Assembly: GCA_037176845.1 (NCBI GenBank)
Contig: JAYKXP010000103.1
Span: forward strand, 109,157-173,156
DNA from: Paramarasmius palmivorus
Lineage: Eukaryota; Basidiomycota; Agaricomycetes; Agaricales; Marasmiaceae
Direction: 5' to 3'
Length of the DNA stretch: 64,000 nucleotides
The notes below the pieces were generated by a model, which was not told the DNA's origin, ran no database searches, and was given only the letters and a program-made list of their open reading frames with translations. This document shows positions 10,788 to 26,400 of this stretch, piece after piece (position 1 is the stretch's first letter; each line of letters starts with the position of its first letter). The position numbers were made by a program, and so were the translations under genes.

Positions 10788-13128
10788 ATGCTTTCTCTCA
10801 TCCCCATGCCCAGATTCTCACTCTTCGGTCTCCTAGCATTATCGGTATCGCTACCTTTGGTTTTGACCTACGGCAATACAGGCTGGTACGAGAAGATATA
10901 CGGTGTTAATCTCGGTTCATGGTACGTCTCTTCTTCCTCCTTCATCCCTTCTTCAACTGACGGAAACACGGAATCCGATAGGCTTCTCGTTGAACCGTGG
11001 ATGTTACCTCGAGGTATGCGTCATAGTTCCTTCCGTCCACATGACGGGTACGATCTGCACGAGGCACTCAACCCTTAAAATCTAGAATGGCAAGCTATGG
11101 GTGGCGAAGACTGCAATCCTTGCTCGAGCTGTATTCGGAGTGAATTGTTCGTTTCTCCACCATCTACCCTTGCTATTCCGTTGCATCTGATATGCTCCAT
11201 AGCACACTCGCCCAGGCGTACCCCGATACAGTAGACGACATGATGGCTCACCATTGGTATACTATCCTTCCTCCTGCATGTGTTCAGCTGTTAATCGATG
11301 TATATATGACAGGGACACATGGTTCAACCAAACGGACGTCGACCAATTAGTCGATTTGGGGCTCAACACAGTTCGGATTCCCGTAAGCCATTTATGTTTT
11401 CATTCAACGAATCTATTGGCATTCTGATTTCCGCTATCAACGTAGCTCGGGTACTGGATCATTGAAGGCCTCGTGAACCGCACATCCGAATTCTATCCTC
11501 GCGGCGGGTTGAAAGCTCTCGTACGTACCTCCATACAACCCTTCAGCTGACTAGTTTATATTTAACTCTAAACTAGCGACGCGGCTTGTATCAACTCAAA
11601 AAAGCCGGTATTCAAGTTATCCTCGACCACCATGCTCTTCCTGGTGTTGCCGCTATCGAGCAAATGTTTGCGGGCAAGTGTACGAATGTTACGGAGTTCT
11701 ATGTAAGTTGTTCCTTTTATCTGTGTTTCCAAAACCGACAGCTGAGTGCCTTTGATAGACCGCGCCAAATTACGAAAGAGCCTTAGCATGGACGACTGTT
11801 ATGGCCGCTCTATCCCACATCGACCCTGTATTCGGGAGTGTATTCGCTATTCAGGCAGTCAACGAGCCAATTATGAACGCCACACAGACGCCCAAGTTCG
11901 GGGGGTGTACGTCTTTATCTTGATATCTCCTTTGGACTGATATTAATCAAATGCTCGGACAGTCCAAAAGAATTTTGCACTGACTATCCGCCTCATTGAA
12001 ACACTCCTCGGTATCGCACCGTTCCCACACCCCATCAACGCACAAGACTACCTTCAAACTCCTCTCGGCTTCGCTGCGGACCTCAACCTCAACAACTCCA
12101 TCTTTCCCCCTACACCTTGGCTACCACCTTATCCCCCTTCTTCGCCTTCTCTTGCAGGAAGACATTTCCCAAGTAACGCCACGATCGACAGTTCACTCGA
12201 ATGGTCGCCCGTGGATATATTTACTGGTCTCAGGGAGATCAATTGCTGCAAGAGATATACGCAAACAGTTCCCAGAGACGGTGCTGAATGCGGTAGGGGA
12301 AGGCGTGGGGTTATTGTTTGGGATTTTGTTGGATATAATAAAGCAGGAAGAGCAGGACTGTACTTATGCACTGCCGAGGCTTGGAGAGGGGAAGGTCAAT
12401 CGGCTGCCATTGGTGACGAAGTATGTGTTTCTGCTTTAATGGTTGGAATGGTGTTAATGGATCGTTCAATGTTCTAGCTTCATGGATATCAATTGGCAAT
12501 TTGCATCGCCCGCGAACCCTGTTGATGCGGCCATTGGTCCCATTGGATTTGATAACCATCTTTATTATAACTTTGGTGTACGTGCATCTCTTCCATTACT
12601 CTTCTACTCCACATCTGACTCTGTAATATGTAGGGCGTCGCTGATCCCAACGCCGAGGCGTATCTCACTCATCTCTGCAGTACGTTTCTCTCGCACATTA
12701 TTCTAAACGTCTCTAACTTACGAACCCCGGAACAGACCTTGATAGAATTCAGAAAGATGCCGCACTAGGCAACAAACCCCTCTGGTTTGGTGAATGGAGT
12801 CTCGCGACAAATTTCAACGCGAACGAATCTTTCATACATGATTGGGCTGATGCGCAAAAGTTACAGTATGGGAAGGATGCGGGATGGATCGTAAGTTCCC
12901 AAATTATCCTTTTATTTCTCCTGAGCTGCTGGATCTAACACTATATGTCAGTTCTGGAACTTCAAGATCGAGAACTCGACGCAAGCGGGTGATATACCGA
13001 AGTCGTGGTCGTATTTGGAGGCGTATAGAAGGGGCTACTTTACGAAGGATCCGGCGGCATTTAATAATCCGGATGTGTGTGAGCCTTGGATTAATAGGAC
13101 TGCGACGACGACTACGATGTCGGGATGA
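10788..13128 (+). CDS. Secreted GH5 family glycoside hydrolase (exo-beta-1,3-glucanase-like)
   Basis: Multi-exon gene. Early joins checked in frame: 10788-10921, 10982-11013, 11086-11146, 11203-11256 and 11313-11382; later exons run to the stop at 13126-13128. A hydrophobic leader (FSLFGLLALSVSLPLVLT) indicates secretion. Then come NLGSWLLVEPWMLP, HHWDTWFNQTDVDQL and LNTVRIPLGYWI, all typical of fungal GH5 exoglucanases. VNEP (~11860) supplies the acid/base Glu and PLWFGEWSL (~12790) the nucleophile Glu; FMDINWQ and GWIFWNFK flank the active site. A 61-nt intron near 12174-12234 is needed to keep frame. It probably trims cell-wall or extracellular beta-glucan; exact substrate is not readable. 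Apparently intact. Confidence 0.82.
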
Positions 13129-13482
13129 GGTTGAGAAAGGGGTTTATGGGGTTTGCGGTGATTTATACTGTATCCTTAGTTTGTGATATGACTTCACGTT
13201 TTACGATCTCTTCTGGCTACTGTAATTTAGACATGTGGGTTTTGTAATCTTCATGCTATACAAGGAACAACATGATTTGACGGCAAACTCGCTAGCTATT
13301 GAGATGAGCCTGAGGCTTGGCTTTAGACGGAACTGATGGCGATGGAGATGCCGGGGACCAAGGAGTGCACTGGCGCTCAAGAAACTGGCATGCTGTGGCT
13401 GGCATTTGCAGAGAAATGATCAACACGAGTAGGAACAGTTGATTGTCACCGCTGGAACGGGTTCCTTACTCCCTGGTGGGAG
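13129..13482. other. Intergenic 354 bp
   Basis: 3' flank of the GH5 gene and upstream region of the first GNAT gene. Nothing else seen. Confidence 0.5.
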
Positions 13483-13490
13483 TATATATA
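13483..13490 (+). promoter_or_regulatory. TATA box of GNAT gene 1
   Basis: TATATATA, 41-48 bp before the ATG at 13531. Confidence 0.5.
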
Positions 13491-13530
13491 CGTATTCCTG
13501 GCAGCCAGAATATCACGACTGCATCCCAAC

Positions 13531-14564
13531 ATGACCGTTAAGATACACCGCATTCTGAATATGACTGGTGAGTATATATTCAAAAGCTAGTTATTAAAGT
13601 TTAGCTCGCGACAATTCTTTCAGAGCAGGAAATCGAGCACACGATATCGGTCCATGTCAGAGCGTACGCGATGAAGGGTCTGTCCAAACTATTCCTTCCC
13701 AGCATAACCGACATTGATTTTTGAACCAAGATCCAGCGATTAAGATGATGGTTGGTGGCGACTGGTCCCTTGCCGCTGAGCTTGGGCGTGCAATGATTCG
13801 GGCTACACTTCTCGAAGGCGAAGTCTACGCAGTGAAAGACGAACGCGATGAAATCGTGTCGTTTGGGCTATGGGCAAAGCCGGGGGTTATGATATTCTCC
13901 ACGTCAGTCATCAGGTACATTCAGGAGAAGATTGACGGACTGAACAAACACTTGACAGGGAAGATCAACGAGCGCTCGGGTTTAACGCGTTCTTTGAGAA
14001 GCTGGATGAGAGAACGAAGTATTGGTGGAAACATACGGTGAGAGGAGACTGTTTGTGATATTTTCCCGGGCCAGAGCTGAGGTAATAAATAGTATCCGGA
14101 GACATTTGAGAGGCACGCAGTGCCCATGTTCACAAAAGAGGTTTATGTTTTGTGGATTCCCTGATTAGACTGATTCTCATCGTTTGATGTGTTAGGAGGT
14201 GTCCAGACGCTGGTGGTGTGCAAATCTTGTGACGGATCCAGACTACCAGGGACGGGGTTATGGCACTGCGATTGTGGACCATGCATTCAAAAGGGTACGT
14301 TCATGTGGCTTTCGGTCTGAAAACGTTTTTTTTTTTAATGAACTCTTGGTAGGCACTCGAGGCGGACGGATTCATAGGGTTATCAGCTGTGTCGCCTGTA
14401 ACTGTGAGCTTTAGGATCACAAAGAGTCTCGCATAAGCTCACCTTTTTAAATCTAGCTTCGTCGGTATCTGGCTATGGGATTGCGAAAGCGGGGGGATTT
14501 CTTGGTGTCTTCACCTTTCAAGGGAAATCAAGATTTAAAGGCCCATATTTTGACCAAGGAGTAA
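13531..14564 (+). CDS. GNAT-family N-acetyltransferase, copy 1
   Basis: Starts MTVKIHRILNMTEQEI. Joins that keep frame include ACTG|AG (exons 1-2), AAGG|ATCCAGCG giving MKDPAIKMM, and a GTCAGT donor near 13901 to CTTGACAG giving STEDQRALGFNAFF. The acetyl-CoA signature DPDYQGRGYGTAIVD (~14240) is the Q/RxxGxG/A loop of GNAT enzymes, preceded by VSRRWWCANLVT. The segment MMVGGDWSLAAELGRAMIR and the downstream MIRATLLEG are shared with the second copy at 32028-33038. No signal peptide or membrane segment. It likely transfers an acetyl group to an amine of a small molecule or protein; the acceptor is unknown. Stop at 14562-14564. Confidence 0.78.
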
Positions 14565-14931
14565 TAAAAAAACTTCCTGTAGTGTTTCCGTTACATGAAT
14601 AAGTACCAAAAGCGGTGGTGGTGGTCAATGGTAGAGCATGGCTTGATCACGTGCGAAGAGCGCATGGGAAAGTTCGGGCGGTAATCCCGATGATTGCCTT
14701 CAGCGCTATGCACAACAGCGAGCAACATCAAACCTCGAAGATGAATGACGACCGGTTCAGCTGCTTCTACTTACCATTAGACCAAGAAGATATCGCCGGC
14801 ACTATCCTCTGTCCAATTGCCGGCACTCTTCCCTCAACCATGATCAGATGATGCTTGCCTTGTGAGCATTGTATACCTTCCTTGCCATTCCCCAGTGTCA
14901 AACGCTTTCTTTTCCCAATCACCTCTCTACG
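14565..14931. other. Intergenic 367 bp
   Basis: Between GNAT 1 and SDHA, same strand. No feature recognised. Confidence 0.5.
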
Positions 14932-17528
<2,597 letters not shown>

Positions 17529-17729
17529 CGCTCAAGTGTCAATAAATGAACACTTGACCTTTATTTGCTGTCACAAGTGCAGTTAGTGCGCTTGTAAGTA
17601 CTGGTTTCGTAGGGCTATGCTTGAGTCATTGTTGATGCTATGATGTACCTGGGCGCTATTCCCGTCACCTGGTAGGTATAAGTATCCGTTGTTGGTTGTC
17701 AAGGGCGGTCGTCATTCTTTCAGTCCCCC

Positions 17730-19303
17730 ATGGCGCTCCAAGGGATGCTTGCCTTACCGACGGAACTGTTACAGGAGATTGGAGGATATGTGAGTGGCTT
17801 TAGGTGTTTGTTGCTGCTTACTGATCACCATTCGCTGCAACAGCTTGGTGATGATATCAATAGCCTCTGGATGTCCCATAGACGTATCTATGATGCCCTA
17901 TCGCCAGTCGTATTTAGGTGCATAACGATTGACATTAGGCGGACATCCCTAGAGGCGGGTCTCTCGATGTTAACGCTCCTGTCGATGAAAAGTGCACATT
18001 GGGCTGGATATGTGAAGAAGCTGAAAATAAAGGCGATATCGCCACATTATCCGATCTTGGAGAAGAGATACGCTATTTACGGGGCGCTGCGGTATCCGCT
18101 TGTAGAGTCGGAGGACTTAGGATGGCTGGATTTGTTCGAGAGGGAGATAGAAGAGCACTTAGGGCCTGCGATATGCTCGTTGGAGAATGTCACGGAGGTG
18201 GAGTAGGTGTCTCGCTTTGGTTGATTTTCTTCGCGCCTGACATGCTGTTTCGTTCACATAGATGGTATCCCACTCCTGAAGATCTGGATTCTACACGGAA
18301 GACTATCATTCAGTCACTCATATCCCTTCCACTCCAGAGTTTCTCTATAGAAAGCGGGAAGAGTTACCCGTTCATGGAAGATCAGCAACTTCCATTTCAC
18401 TATCTAAATAATTTACGAAGCTTCTCGATCCGTGGAGAGCTGGATAGATCCCTCGACAATCTTTATTCCGTGGTCCCAAACAGTCCCCAGCTGAATACTC
18501 TTACTATTGACTTACGCTTACACCCATCGCGATCCGGCGTTTCGTCTACACCACGTCACAAACTTGGGGATCTTTTTACCAAGCTTCCTGATGCTTTCCG
18601 ACTACCACTTTCGCAGCTCACGCTCGGTGGCGTTTCGATGGAGATACCTTCTTCACGGGGCGCATTTCTGCGGAACCTCAATTCCTTGACTATTCTCGAC
18701 ATACATACCAACACGTCCAGCTTATGGACATCCTTACAAAAGATCGGAGTTAAGCTGCGTAAACTGACCTGCAGCGCAGTGGAAGAGTGTTTAATCCTTT
18801 ACCTCGCTTCCTTACGTCGGACTTGAAGAGCTTACGCTACCTGCGGTACACGCTCAGCCCTCGATTTCAGCCCCTGAGATCGAAGAGCGGTTCCATACCT
18901 TGGTATTAGCTCAACACGCGACAACCCTCAGAAAGGTTCATATCGTCAATACTTTCTTTGCTCCATGGGCATTCCGGGTTCGATACATTCCATCATATTC
19001 GGCTTGTCAAGAGCTCAGAGGGTTGACGATATCGGCGCATGCCATATGGCGAGAGTCTGGAAACAACCCTGTTGTGAGTACCGTCGTTATGGTTGAGATC
19101 TCTCAATACTGAATGGGATGATATAGCGCTCTTTGCTGATTGAGCTCTTATCGAGACTTCCCAAGTTGGAGTCCCTTCGCTTTTTGGTGGAGGTAAATAG
19201 TTTTGGTGCACCTCCTTCGGCTTTCCGAGCAGCGGGAGGAGCGGCAGAATGTTGGGCGAATACGAAAAGCCATACTGAGTACCGTTTTCAAAACAAAGAG
19301 TGA
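17730..19303 (+). CDS. F-box/LRR-like protein with probable frameshift
   Basis: N-terminal LPTELLQEIGGYV resembles the start of an Agaricomycete F-box; leucine-rich segments follow (LNNLRSFSIRGELD, LSQLTLGGVSM, LNSLTILDI, LPKLESLRFLVE). Introns near 18203-18261 and 19074-19126 keep the frame. At about 18812 one extra T in TCCTTACG ends the frame after LASLRRT, whereas skipping it continues as SYVGLEELTLPAVHAQP with repeat character; no GT-AG pair explains this. The gene is therefore probably recently broken, or the site carries a sequencing indel. If functional it would be a substrate-recognition subunit of an SCF ubiquitin ligase. Confidence 0.6.
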
Positions 19304-19416
19304 GCGATTTGGACGCCGCGACTTGAAACCTAGAATCCTCGTGGCAGAATTTACTTACATCTATTCGTTTCATGAACAGGAGGGGGTTAATATGACATAC
19401 CGCCCTACAATTCTAG

Positions 19417-20352
19417 CTAGCGGTACAGAATCCCCGTGATGTACATATCATATTCAACTAGTTGTGCTGGAAACAACAAGGCCTTTCTATTGATGTGTAT
19501 TAGTTCCCTCAAAGCCGACGCCACATGTTTAACACCCGCTGTTTCTAGTGAGTTATAATCATTTTGCTTGCGATTCCGATTTATAGACGGTCGGAAGTGG
19601 GGTGTTAGACAAAGATCAAATTCGGGCCCAATTGCCAATACAAAATTTCCAGGAAATACCAGAGAGTTCTGCATGACAGCAACCGTCACGGTCATGGGGA
19701 GATGTCCAGTCGAATTCGAAGCAGTTCTCGGAGCGAAGTTCCGAAACATTACGGTGTAGCAGTCCGTTAGTTCGTCCTTGGTTACCAGGTTTTCAATGTC
19801 TTGATTGATCTCTGGCACGTAGAGATAACTACATTTACTGATATCACGACTGGACGCCATAGTCAATTCTGGGTCTTCCTGGATATACTTCTCTTTCAAC
19901 TGTAGGGCGCGTTCCAAGCAGACCTATATTTTACGTGTCACAAATGCAATTCTTTCAAGTTCTAGGCACATCTAACGCCCTCCTAAACGACATTCGGAGA
20001 AGCGGCTTCTAGACAAGTGGTCTATTTGTGCTCCCGTCAATCCTCTGACAAGCGACCTTACCTGACGGAATCCACTGCGGCGGTGAAATGACCTTGCTCT
20101 TCTCACCACCGTACTTGTATTGATATGCGATAGCTGTTAGGATCATCAAAGAACATCAAAACAGTATGCCATGCTCATGCGCGTTAAAAGGACATTTCTA
20201 TAGTTGGGATGGCCCATTGATCATGTCCTCGCTGGGACCACCACAAATCAGAGCGCTGGGAGGTCTTGATATTCAACGGTGTTCACCTTAGAGGCCGTGT
20301 TGAAAAATTCTCATGGACTTGATGATTACCGCAGCGTGAAAAGAAGCGACAT
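19417..20352 (-). CDS. Hypothetical protein next to the methyltransferase
   Basis: The clear part is a 166-codon open exon at 19417-19917 (contains KYIQEDPELTMASSRDISKC and FVLAIGPEFDLCLTPHFRP). Possible upstream exons up to an ATG near 20352 read ALICGGPSEDMINGPSQL and YQYKYGGEKSKVISPPQW with a plausible GTAAGG donor near 20065. I do not recognise a family, see no membrane segment or signal peptide, and the upstream joins are tentative. It sits tail-to-tail with the F-box gene and in the same direction as the O-methyltransferase, so it may be a small tailoring or accessory gene; no function is claimed. Confidence 0.35.
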
Positions 20353-20681
20353 GCCATTCAATGATCTGTTCTGCCATCAAAGGCCAAGTTATGACAGTTC
20401 TCCCAGACAACAGTAGACCCGACAAGACACCGTTTTCTGATATGATTCTCGTAGGCTCTGGACCTTATTGGTACGTTAATATGCTTCCAGGGGGTCTACC
20501 ACGAAAGAAACGGCGAGCAATCAATGATTCAATATGCAGCGCTCAACACTTTGCGGGGTTAGACGTTAGACGATCACGGATCGCTACTACAGAAGCGATA
20601 CCACAAGCAAATATATATTAATAGACTTGAAATCTTTGTTGGGGCAATACATTTATGCCTTGTCCCTTGTAAACGCTCTGT

Positions 20682-22489
20682 TCAAATTGGGATAAACTCT
20701 ACCAAATTCATCTCGCCTGCCGGGTACATCTTTGTGAACCGCAGAGCGCACTGATTGCTGCGGAATCCAAGTCAGTAAGGGACGACAAAATAGATAAACG
20801 TCCATACCATAAGGAGACAAACTCTTCCAATGTTCGCTCCCTTGCGTCGAATAGTTTCATCATTGTAATATCCAATTCATATGCCCTGGCAGCCGAAGCA
20901 CCCCAATTCGGGAGTAAGGGTTCTGGAGCACTGTCTTGCAAAGTATGAGCGCCAACTGAATGTGTTGTGCCCCAAATGATGATATCGTCTTCACAAGCAT
21001 CAGGAAACAAGAAGCGACGGCGTTTGCAGACAATTACTTACGGATTACAAGCCTTGATTCGGGTTTCATGGCCTTGCGTACATTGCGCAGAATGGTGGCG
21101 CATTCACTGTCGGACCAGTTGTGTCTGCGATATTGTTAGTCGTACCGCTATGTGAAGTTGAATAAGTCTTACAGAATCCCCTTGATCTGCCGGTGGAAGA
21201 GTGCTTAAGGACCATTGATACAGTTTGAATAGAATATTCCCAACTTACGTAGTAGATATCGCAACTTTTGACAACTGTGTCTTCGAAGAAATTGAAAGGT
21301 ACGAACTCCACGTTTCCTTCTTTGATAGCTCGGGGATATTCGTTAGACCATAGCTAAATGAACGTGCATCAGGGATGTGAACAACACTCTGCAGAGACAT
21401 TACCTCTTTGGCTTGATCTACCACCTGCGCTTGATCCTGGAGCACAATCTTAAATTGTGGGTTCTTCTTCAGCAAGTCCATTGTTACGTGTCCATTACCG
21501 CCCGCAATGTCGCAGATTACCAAGTTGGAGGAAAAGTTTTTCCATGGGTAAGCCTTAGCAAAGAAACCTTTCCCGTAAACGTCTCCCCATGCTACCATTG
21601 CGCGATTGAAACGCTTAAAAAAACAATAAGAATCATCAAATAATTGATAAATAAGTTTATGATACCTCTCCTTTCTCCTCATTCTCGGGCAATCTATGCC
21701 AGTCGAATAAAGCGTGTCCTGTGGCATGATAGAAAGCCGTTTCATGAACAGCGCGTTTGTCAGCCTTGTAAGTTTCATTGAGACGCGCAGAGGCAAGAAG
21801 GCCTTCGTCCGCACTAGTATCTGATTGGCTCAAAGTATAAGATGGGTAAGGGAAAGTACTTACATTAATCCAACGAGATCCGACATTGGATTCTTTGACA
21901 TGAGCTTGACACTGAGTCGGTTGTTGGCATAAACGTTTGGCTTCACTGGAGTGCAAGTCTGAAGAGGCGTTGGTACGAAGAGCTACTGATTAAATACCTT
22001 CACGAAAGACATGTCTCGTGGCGAGGAGTCGCATAACTCTTCCCAGTTTGTCTTCATCCTTAAAACTCGAAACTTTAGCCAGCTCGTTCACATGCATGCC
22101 GTCCGGTTTATCGACGAGTAAATCGGCGATTCGTGCGTCTGACGCGACGAGAAGACATGCTGGTTCGTGTTGAGCATTAGCTTTCTGTTAAGCAACAGCT
22201 TAGTGAGATTAACGAAATAGACATATGCACTAACATTATAAATCACTCCTGCTGGATTCGACACGGTACAAATCAACTGTGTGCACGCAGCTTCGATTGT
22301 CTTCACTGCTCGCACAAGTCGATCAGGGGCGTCCTCAACTGGGCCATCGAAGGGTCCTGGTGCAATTGAGTCAAGAGAGGGTACGCTGTACCCACCAGAG
22401 GCATAGACGGCGAGGACCTCCTGAACGGAGGAGCTGATAAGAGTGGTCAAAGTAGTTAAAGCAGTGTTGGCGGTGATCGGTTGAACCAT
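20682..22489 (-). CDS. Class I SAM-dependent O-methyltransferase (COMT-like)
   Basis: Fungal small-molecule O-methyltransferase. Start MVQPITAN at 22489. The N-terminal helical dimerisation region includes LADLLVDKPDGMHVNELA; the SAM-binding motif is DIAGGNGHVTMDLLKKNPQF with an acidic VLQDQ strand after it; the C-terminal catalytic region holds HNWSDSECATILRNVRKAM, whose His is the general base of this family, and DARERTLEEF. About seven short introns; the last joins LEEFVSL to CNQCALRF and ends at the stop 20682-20684. The frame closes throughout, so it looks intact. It is transcribed away from the PKS across a shared 950-bp promoter region, which suggests methylation of a phenolic polyketide such as an orsellinate derivative (inference). 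Confidence 0.85.
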
Positions 22490-23437
22490 AGTTGCGTTAG
22501 ATAGGAGCAAAAATTTCCATGTTTATGTAGGCTTGCGAAGGCACTGAGTCCGAGTCAGAAAGGATCCCTTTTCCTTGAGAAACTGCAAGTTTTTTGGGGT
22601 TACGAGCCAGGGGTGGTAGTAAATAGAGTTCAGATGATGAATCTAGTGATGCAGCGTCGGAGTAAAGTAACATGTTCGAGACTCAACATCATGAGCATTG
22701 GTTCTCCCGCAAGGGGGGAATGGCGCCATGATGGAGTCAAGGATGGGAATTGCGGGGGAGAAATAGGGCGACATTATATTTCCCACGACCCATATGCGTA
22801 TACGTAACACGTGCACGTGTCCTAACCGGAATTATTTTTTTCTTTTTGACAGCAACGCTCATGTTGATTCTCCTTCGGATATCTCAGACAGTGAGTGTAT
22901 GAATTCATTCCATTCATCAATAGCTTTCTGATGCATCCGTATGACAAGCACGTAGTCACTTGCTTATCGCCCTGAAGCATCAAACTAATGACAGCGTCAC
23001 GGTGGTCGGCGCCGCAATCGTTCACTGCTCTTCGTGGACTCGGGCATTGAGATCAGGATACGGGGGAAACATACTGACAGGGCTCCCAATGCAATAGAGT
23101 CTGTCATTCTATGATACCAATCAGGGCTTATCCGGTGCGCTCATGTTTAGTTTTTCCTCATTCTGATTTTTCTGAGAACATCTAATGATAGATAGGCATT
23201 CGTGCGCGGCTATCCCACAAAAAGCTCCGCTTGCACGGTCCATGTTCCTTGAATGAAGTTTTTCTACAATGACTACCCCCAAATGGACCTGTCCTCTACG
23301 CATAGGGACTGAAAGTCTACGCCATTCACATATCTTTTTTCGATAGCCGGTGGAAACCCTTTAAAAGACGTTGTAAGTGGGCCTTTCTTACCCATCTTCT
23401 CAATCTGAACCACACGTCAGAAGCTAGTTCAGACCTT
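22490..23437. other. Bidirectional promoter region, OMT / PKS
   Basis: 948 bp between the divergent starts. It holds a 14-bp palindrome of two overlapping CACGTG-type boxes (22807-22820) and a TATA-like CTTTAAAAG around 23360, about 75 bp before the PKS ATG. No open frame here looks coding. Confidence 0.5.
22807..22820. promoter_or_regulatory. Double E-box/G-box palindrome ACACGTGCACGTGT
   Basis: Perfect 14-bp inverted repeat with two ACGTG cores, lying between the divergent methyltransferase and PKS genes. bHLH or bZIP proteins bind such cores; use here is inferred from position only. Confidence 0.4.
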
Positions 23438-26400
23438 ATGATAGTGGTAGCTCTTTTCGCTGGCCAGGGCTCCCCGACTTCTCACAATAGTCGTACTTGC
23501 CGTCAGGCCATTGAAGACTCTCGCTCCCCTTCTGGATCTACTTTGCTGACGGCATGCTTTCAGGCCTTTCACGCAGAGCTTGGAAGCCTCTCCGATGCCG
23601 AACGTATGCAAACCGGGATTGACATAGGTCGTTATGCAGATCCTCATTCCCTCCTTGCTCCCGATAATTCTGGACCTTTCGATAATCCTATCCTTTCCAG
23701 CTCATTTCTATTCCTTTCCCAATCCCTGCGTTATCTGAGCTTTCTGGAGACGGATGGGCAGGAGTCCTCGCCTTTTGGTTCTCCAACCGTTACAGGCTGG
23801 AGGTACATTGCTTCAGAGGTTGTAGGGTTCTCCTCTGGCATTCTTCCTTCTTGCTTGGTGGCGACGTCTAGCTCGCTAGCTTCGTACATTGCCAGAGCCG
23901 TAGAGCTCTTTCGCCTGGCTCTCTGGATTGGGATTCGCGCCCAGTTTTACCGCATGGAAGCCGAAAACTTCATTTTCTTCAATGATCGAGAAAGCATGTC
24001 ATGGAGTACCGTGTTCATGGGGATCGACATTACCCTTGTAAAGAATGCTCTAAACAGTTTCGCTAGTTCTCAGGTGAGGCTTACCCTGATCTCTTGTCCG
24101 AGTTGTTAATCGACTGACTTTTATGCAATCAGGATCCAAATGGAGGGCAGCTGTTCATCACAGCTGTAACCGACCTCAACTGCGCTACTGTCTCAGGTCG
24201 TCCGGATATACTTCGTAATTTTTCCAACTACGTTGTATCCCTTTACGGTCAAGCGGTAACCACATACGAGACCGGTATACGAACGTTATATCATTCTCCC
24301 GTGCACACTTCCCTTCGTCAACAGATTTTAGATGATGTAGTCCGAAGGAGCATCACCCTGCCCAATTACGGCGACATTATTAGGCCTTTCCGTTCCTCAT
24401 TCTCCGGTCTATCTCTCAGTCCTTCTACCCCTTCCAATCCTGGGTCCCCTGAATCCCTTCTTCATGCGGTGGTTGATATGATTGTTCTACAGCCAGTGCA
24501 TTGGGACGCAGTCGCTTTGAATCTCAGCAATTCAGCCACTGACAGCGCAGGGATACGAATCTTGAATTTCGGGCCAGGAGCCGGTCTCGCTTCAAGTCTC
24601 AAGCAAATGGTTCAACACTCATGCGGTAGGAACATTGAGGTCGTTGACATATCAAAGACCAAAGATAGAGAACGAGCGATGAGTCAACCAAAGCAGGAAC
24701 CTATCGCTATCGTGGGTATGGCGGTGAATCTTCCTGGTGCACCGAATGTTTCCATGCTATGGGAGGTTTTGGAGAAGGGCATAAATACCGTGAAGGAGGT
24801 GAGTTTCATCGCTAGGGTTGGTGCAAATATTAATATCACAATAGATCCCTGAGCAACGATTCAAGGTATCAGACTACGATGGCCGCAACCCCAAGAGGCA
24901 GATGAAGGCTCATACCGGCAACTTTATTGATGGTGCCGGCGAGTTTGACAATGCCTTCTTCAAGATCAGTCCTCGCGAGGCAAAAAGCATGGATCCCCAG
25001 CAACGTATACTCTTGCAAACGGCGTACGAGGCCCTCGAGGACTCGGGCTATGTGCCCAACATATCTCCATCATTTGCACCTGAAACATTTGGGTGCTATG
25101 TCGGTGCTACTGCCCATGACTATGTCCACAATCTTCGGAATGACATTGATGTATACTACAGTACTGGTGAGCTACGTTCCAACTAAAGCTGATCACGTTC
25201 TTAGATTGTATTCTAGGAACGTTGAATGCATTTCTTTGTGGACGCATCTCATATGTGATGCAGCTCAGTGGGCCATCCATGGTTGTTGACACGGCTTGCT
25301 CGTCATCCAGTGTCGCATTCTACCAGGCATGTCGGGCGTTGGCCAATCGAGATTGCAACGCAGCTCTGGCCGGAGGCATAAATATCATTTCTAGCCCAGA
25401 TGTGAGACTTATATCGATGCGATTTTGTTTTGCATCAGCTGATGATATTTCGACAGCTATTCCTTGGGCTCGACCGAGCTCACTTCTTGAGTCCGACCGG
25501 ACAATGCCAAGCGTTCGACGCCTCTGCTGACGGATACTCCCGTAGCGAAGGATGCGGAATGTTTGTCCTGAAGCGTCTTTCCGATGCTGTAGCTGAGCAC
25601 GACAATATTCTGGGAGTCATTCGAGGCATCGAGGTGAACCAAAGTGGAAGAGCTTCCTCGATCACCCACCCACACTCGGACACCCAAAGTCAACTGTTCA
25701 AAACCCTTCTTGAAAAATCCGGTGTCACAGATCCACTGCGTGTCAGCGTCGTGGAAGCTCATGGAACCGGAACTCAAGCCGGTGATCCCAACGAATTAGA
25801 GAGCATCCGAAGTGTTCTCTGCACCAATCGTCCAGCAAATAACCCATTACACGTAACCTCGATAAAGGCAAACATTGGACACGTCGAGACAGCGTCTGGA
25901 GCTGCGGGGTTGGCCAAGTTGTTGCTCATGTTTCAGCATGAGACCATCCCGCGTCAAATCTCACTGCAGAACCTGAACCCCAGAATCGCACCTCTCGAAT
26001 CCGATAACACTATCATTGCCCGGACGCAGGTGCCGTGGAGACCGTCCCCTCCAGGGATGACTCGCCTGGCGCTCCTCAATAATTTTGGGGCTGCAGGGTC
26101 GAATGTTGCTATGTTAGTTGAGGAGCATTTGTCGCTCTGCGATTCCGTAGCAAGTCAGGAATTCCCGCTGGTCTTTGGTCTATCCGCGAAAGACCAAAAT
26201 GCAGCCCAGGCTCTTCGAGACAAGTATATCGAATGGCTTCAGTCCTCCGGAAGGGAACGTAAACCGGCAGACGTTGCGTATACAATGACAGGTCGACGTC
26301 AGCTTTACCCATACCGCCTCGCTGTATGTGCGTCGAGCACTGCTGAGCTTGCAGGGAAGCTGCAGCATGCCAGTATAGTTCATGTTCCAGTGAAGCAGCC

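Noticed and set aside
12120..12320. Apparent frameshift in the middle of the GH5 gene.
   Set aside because: A 61-nt intron (GTAACG to GTCTCAG) connects the two frames, so no lesion is needed.
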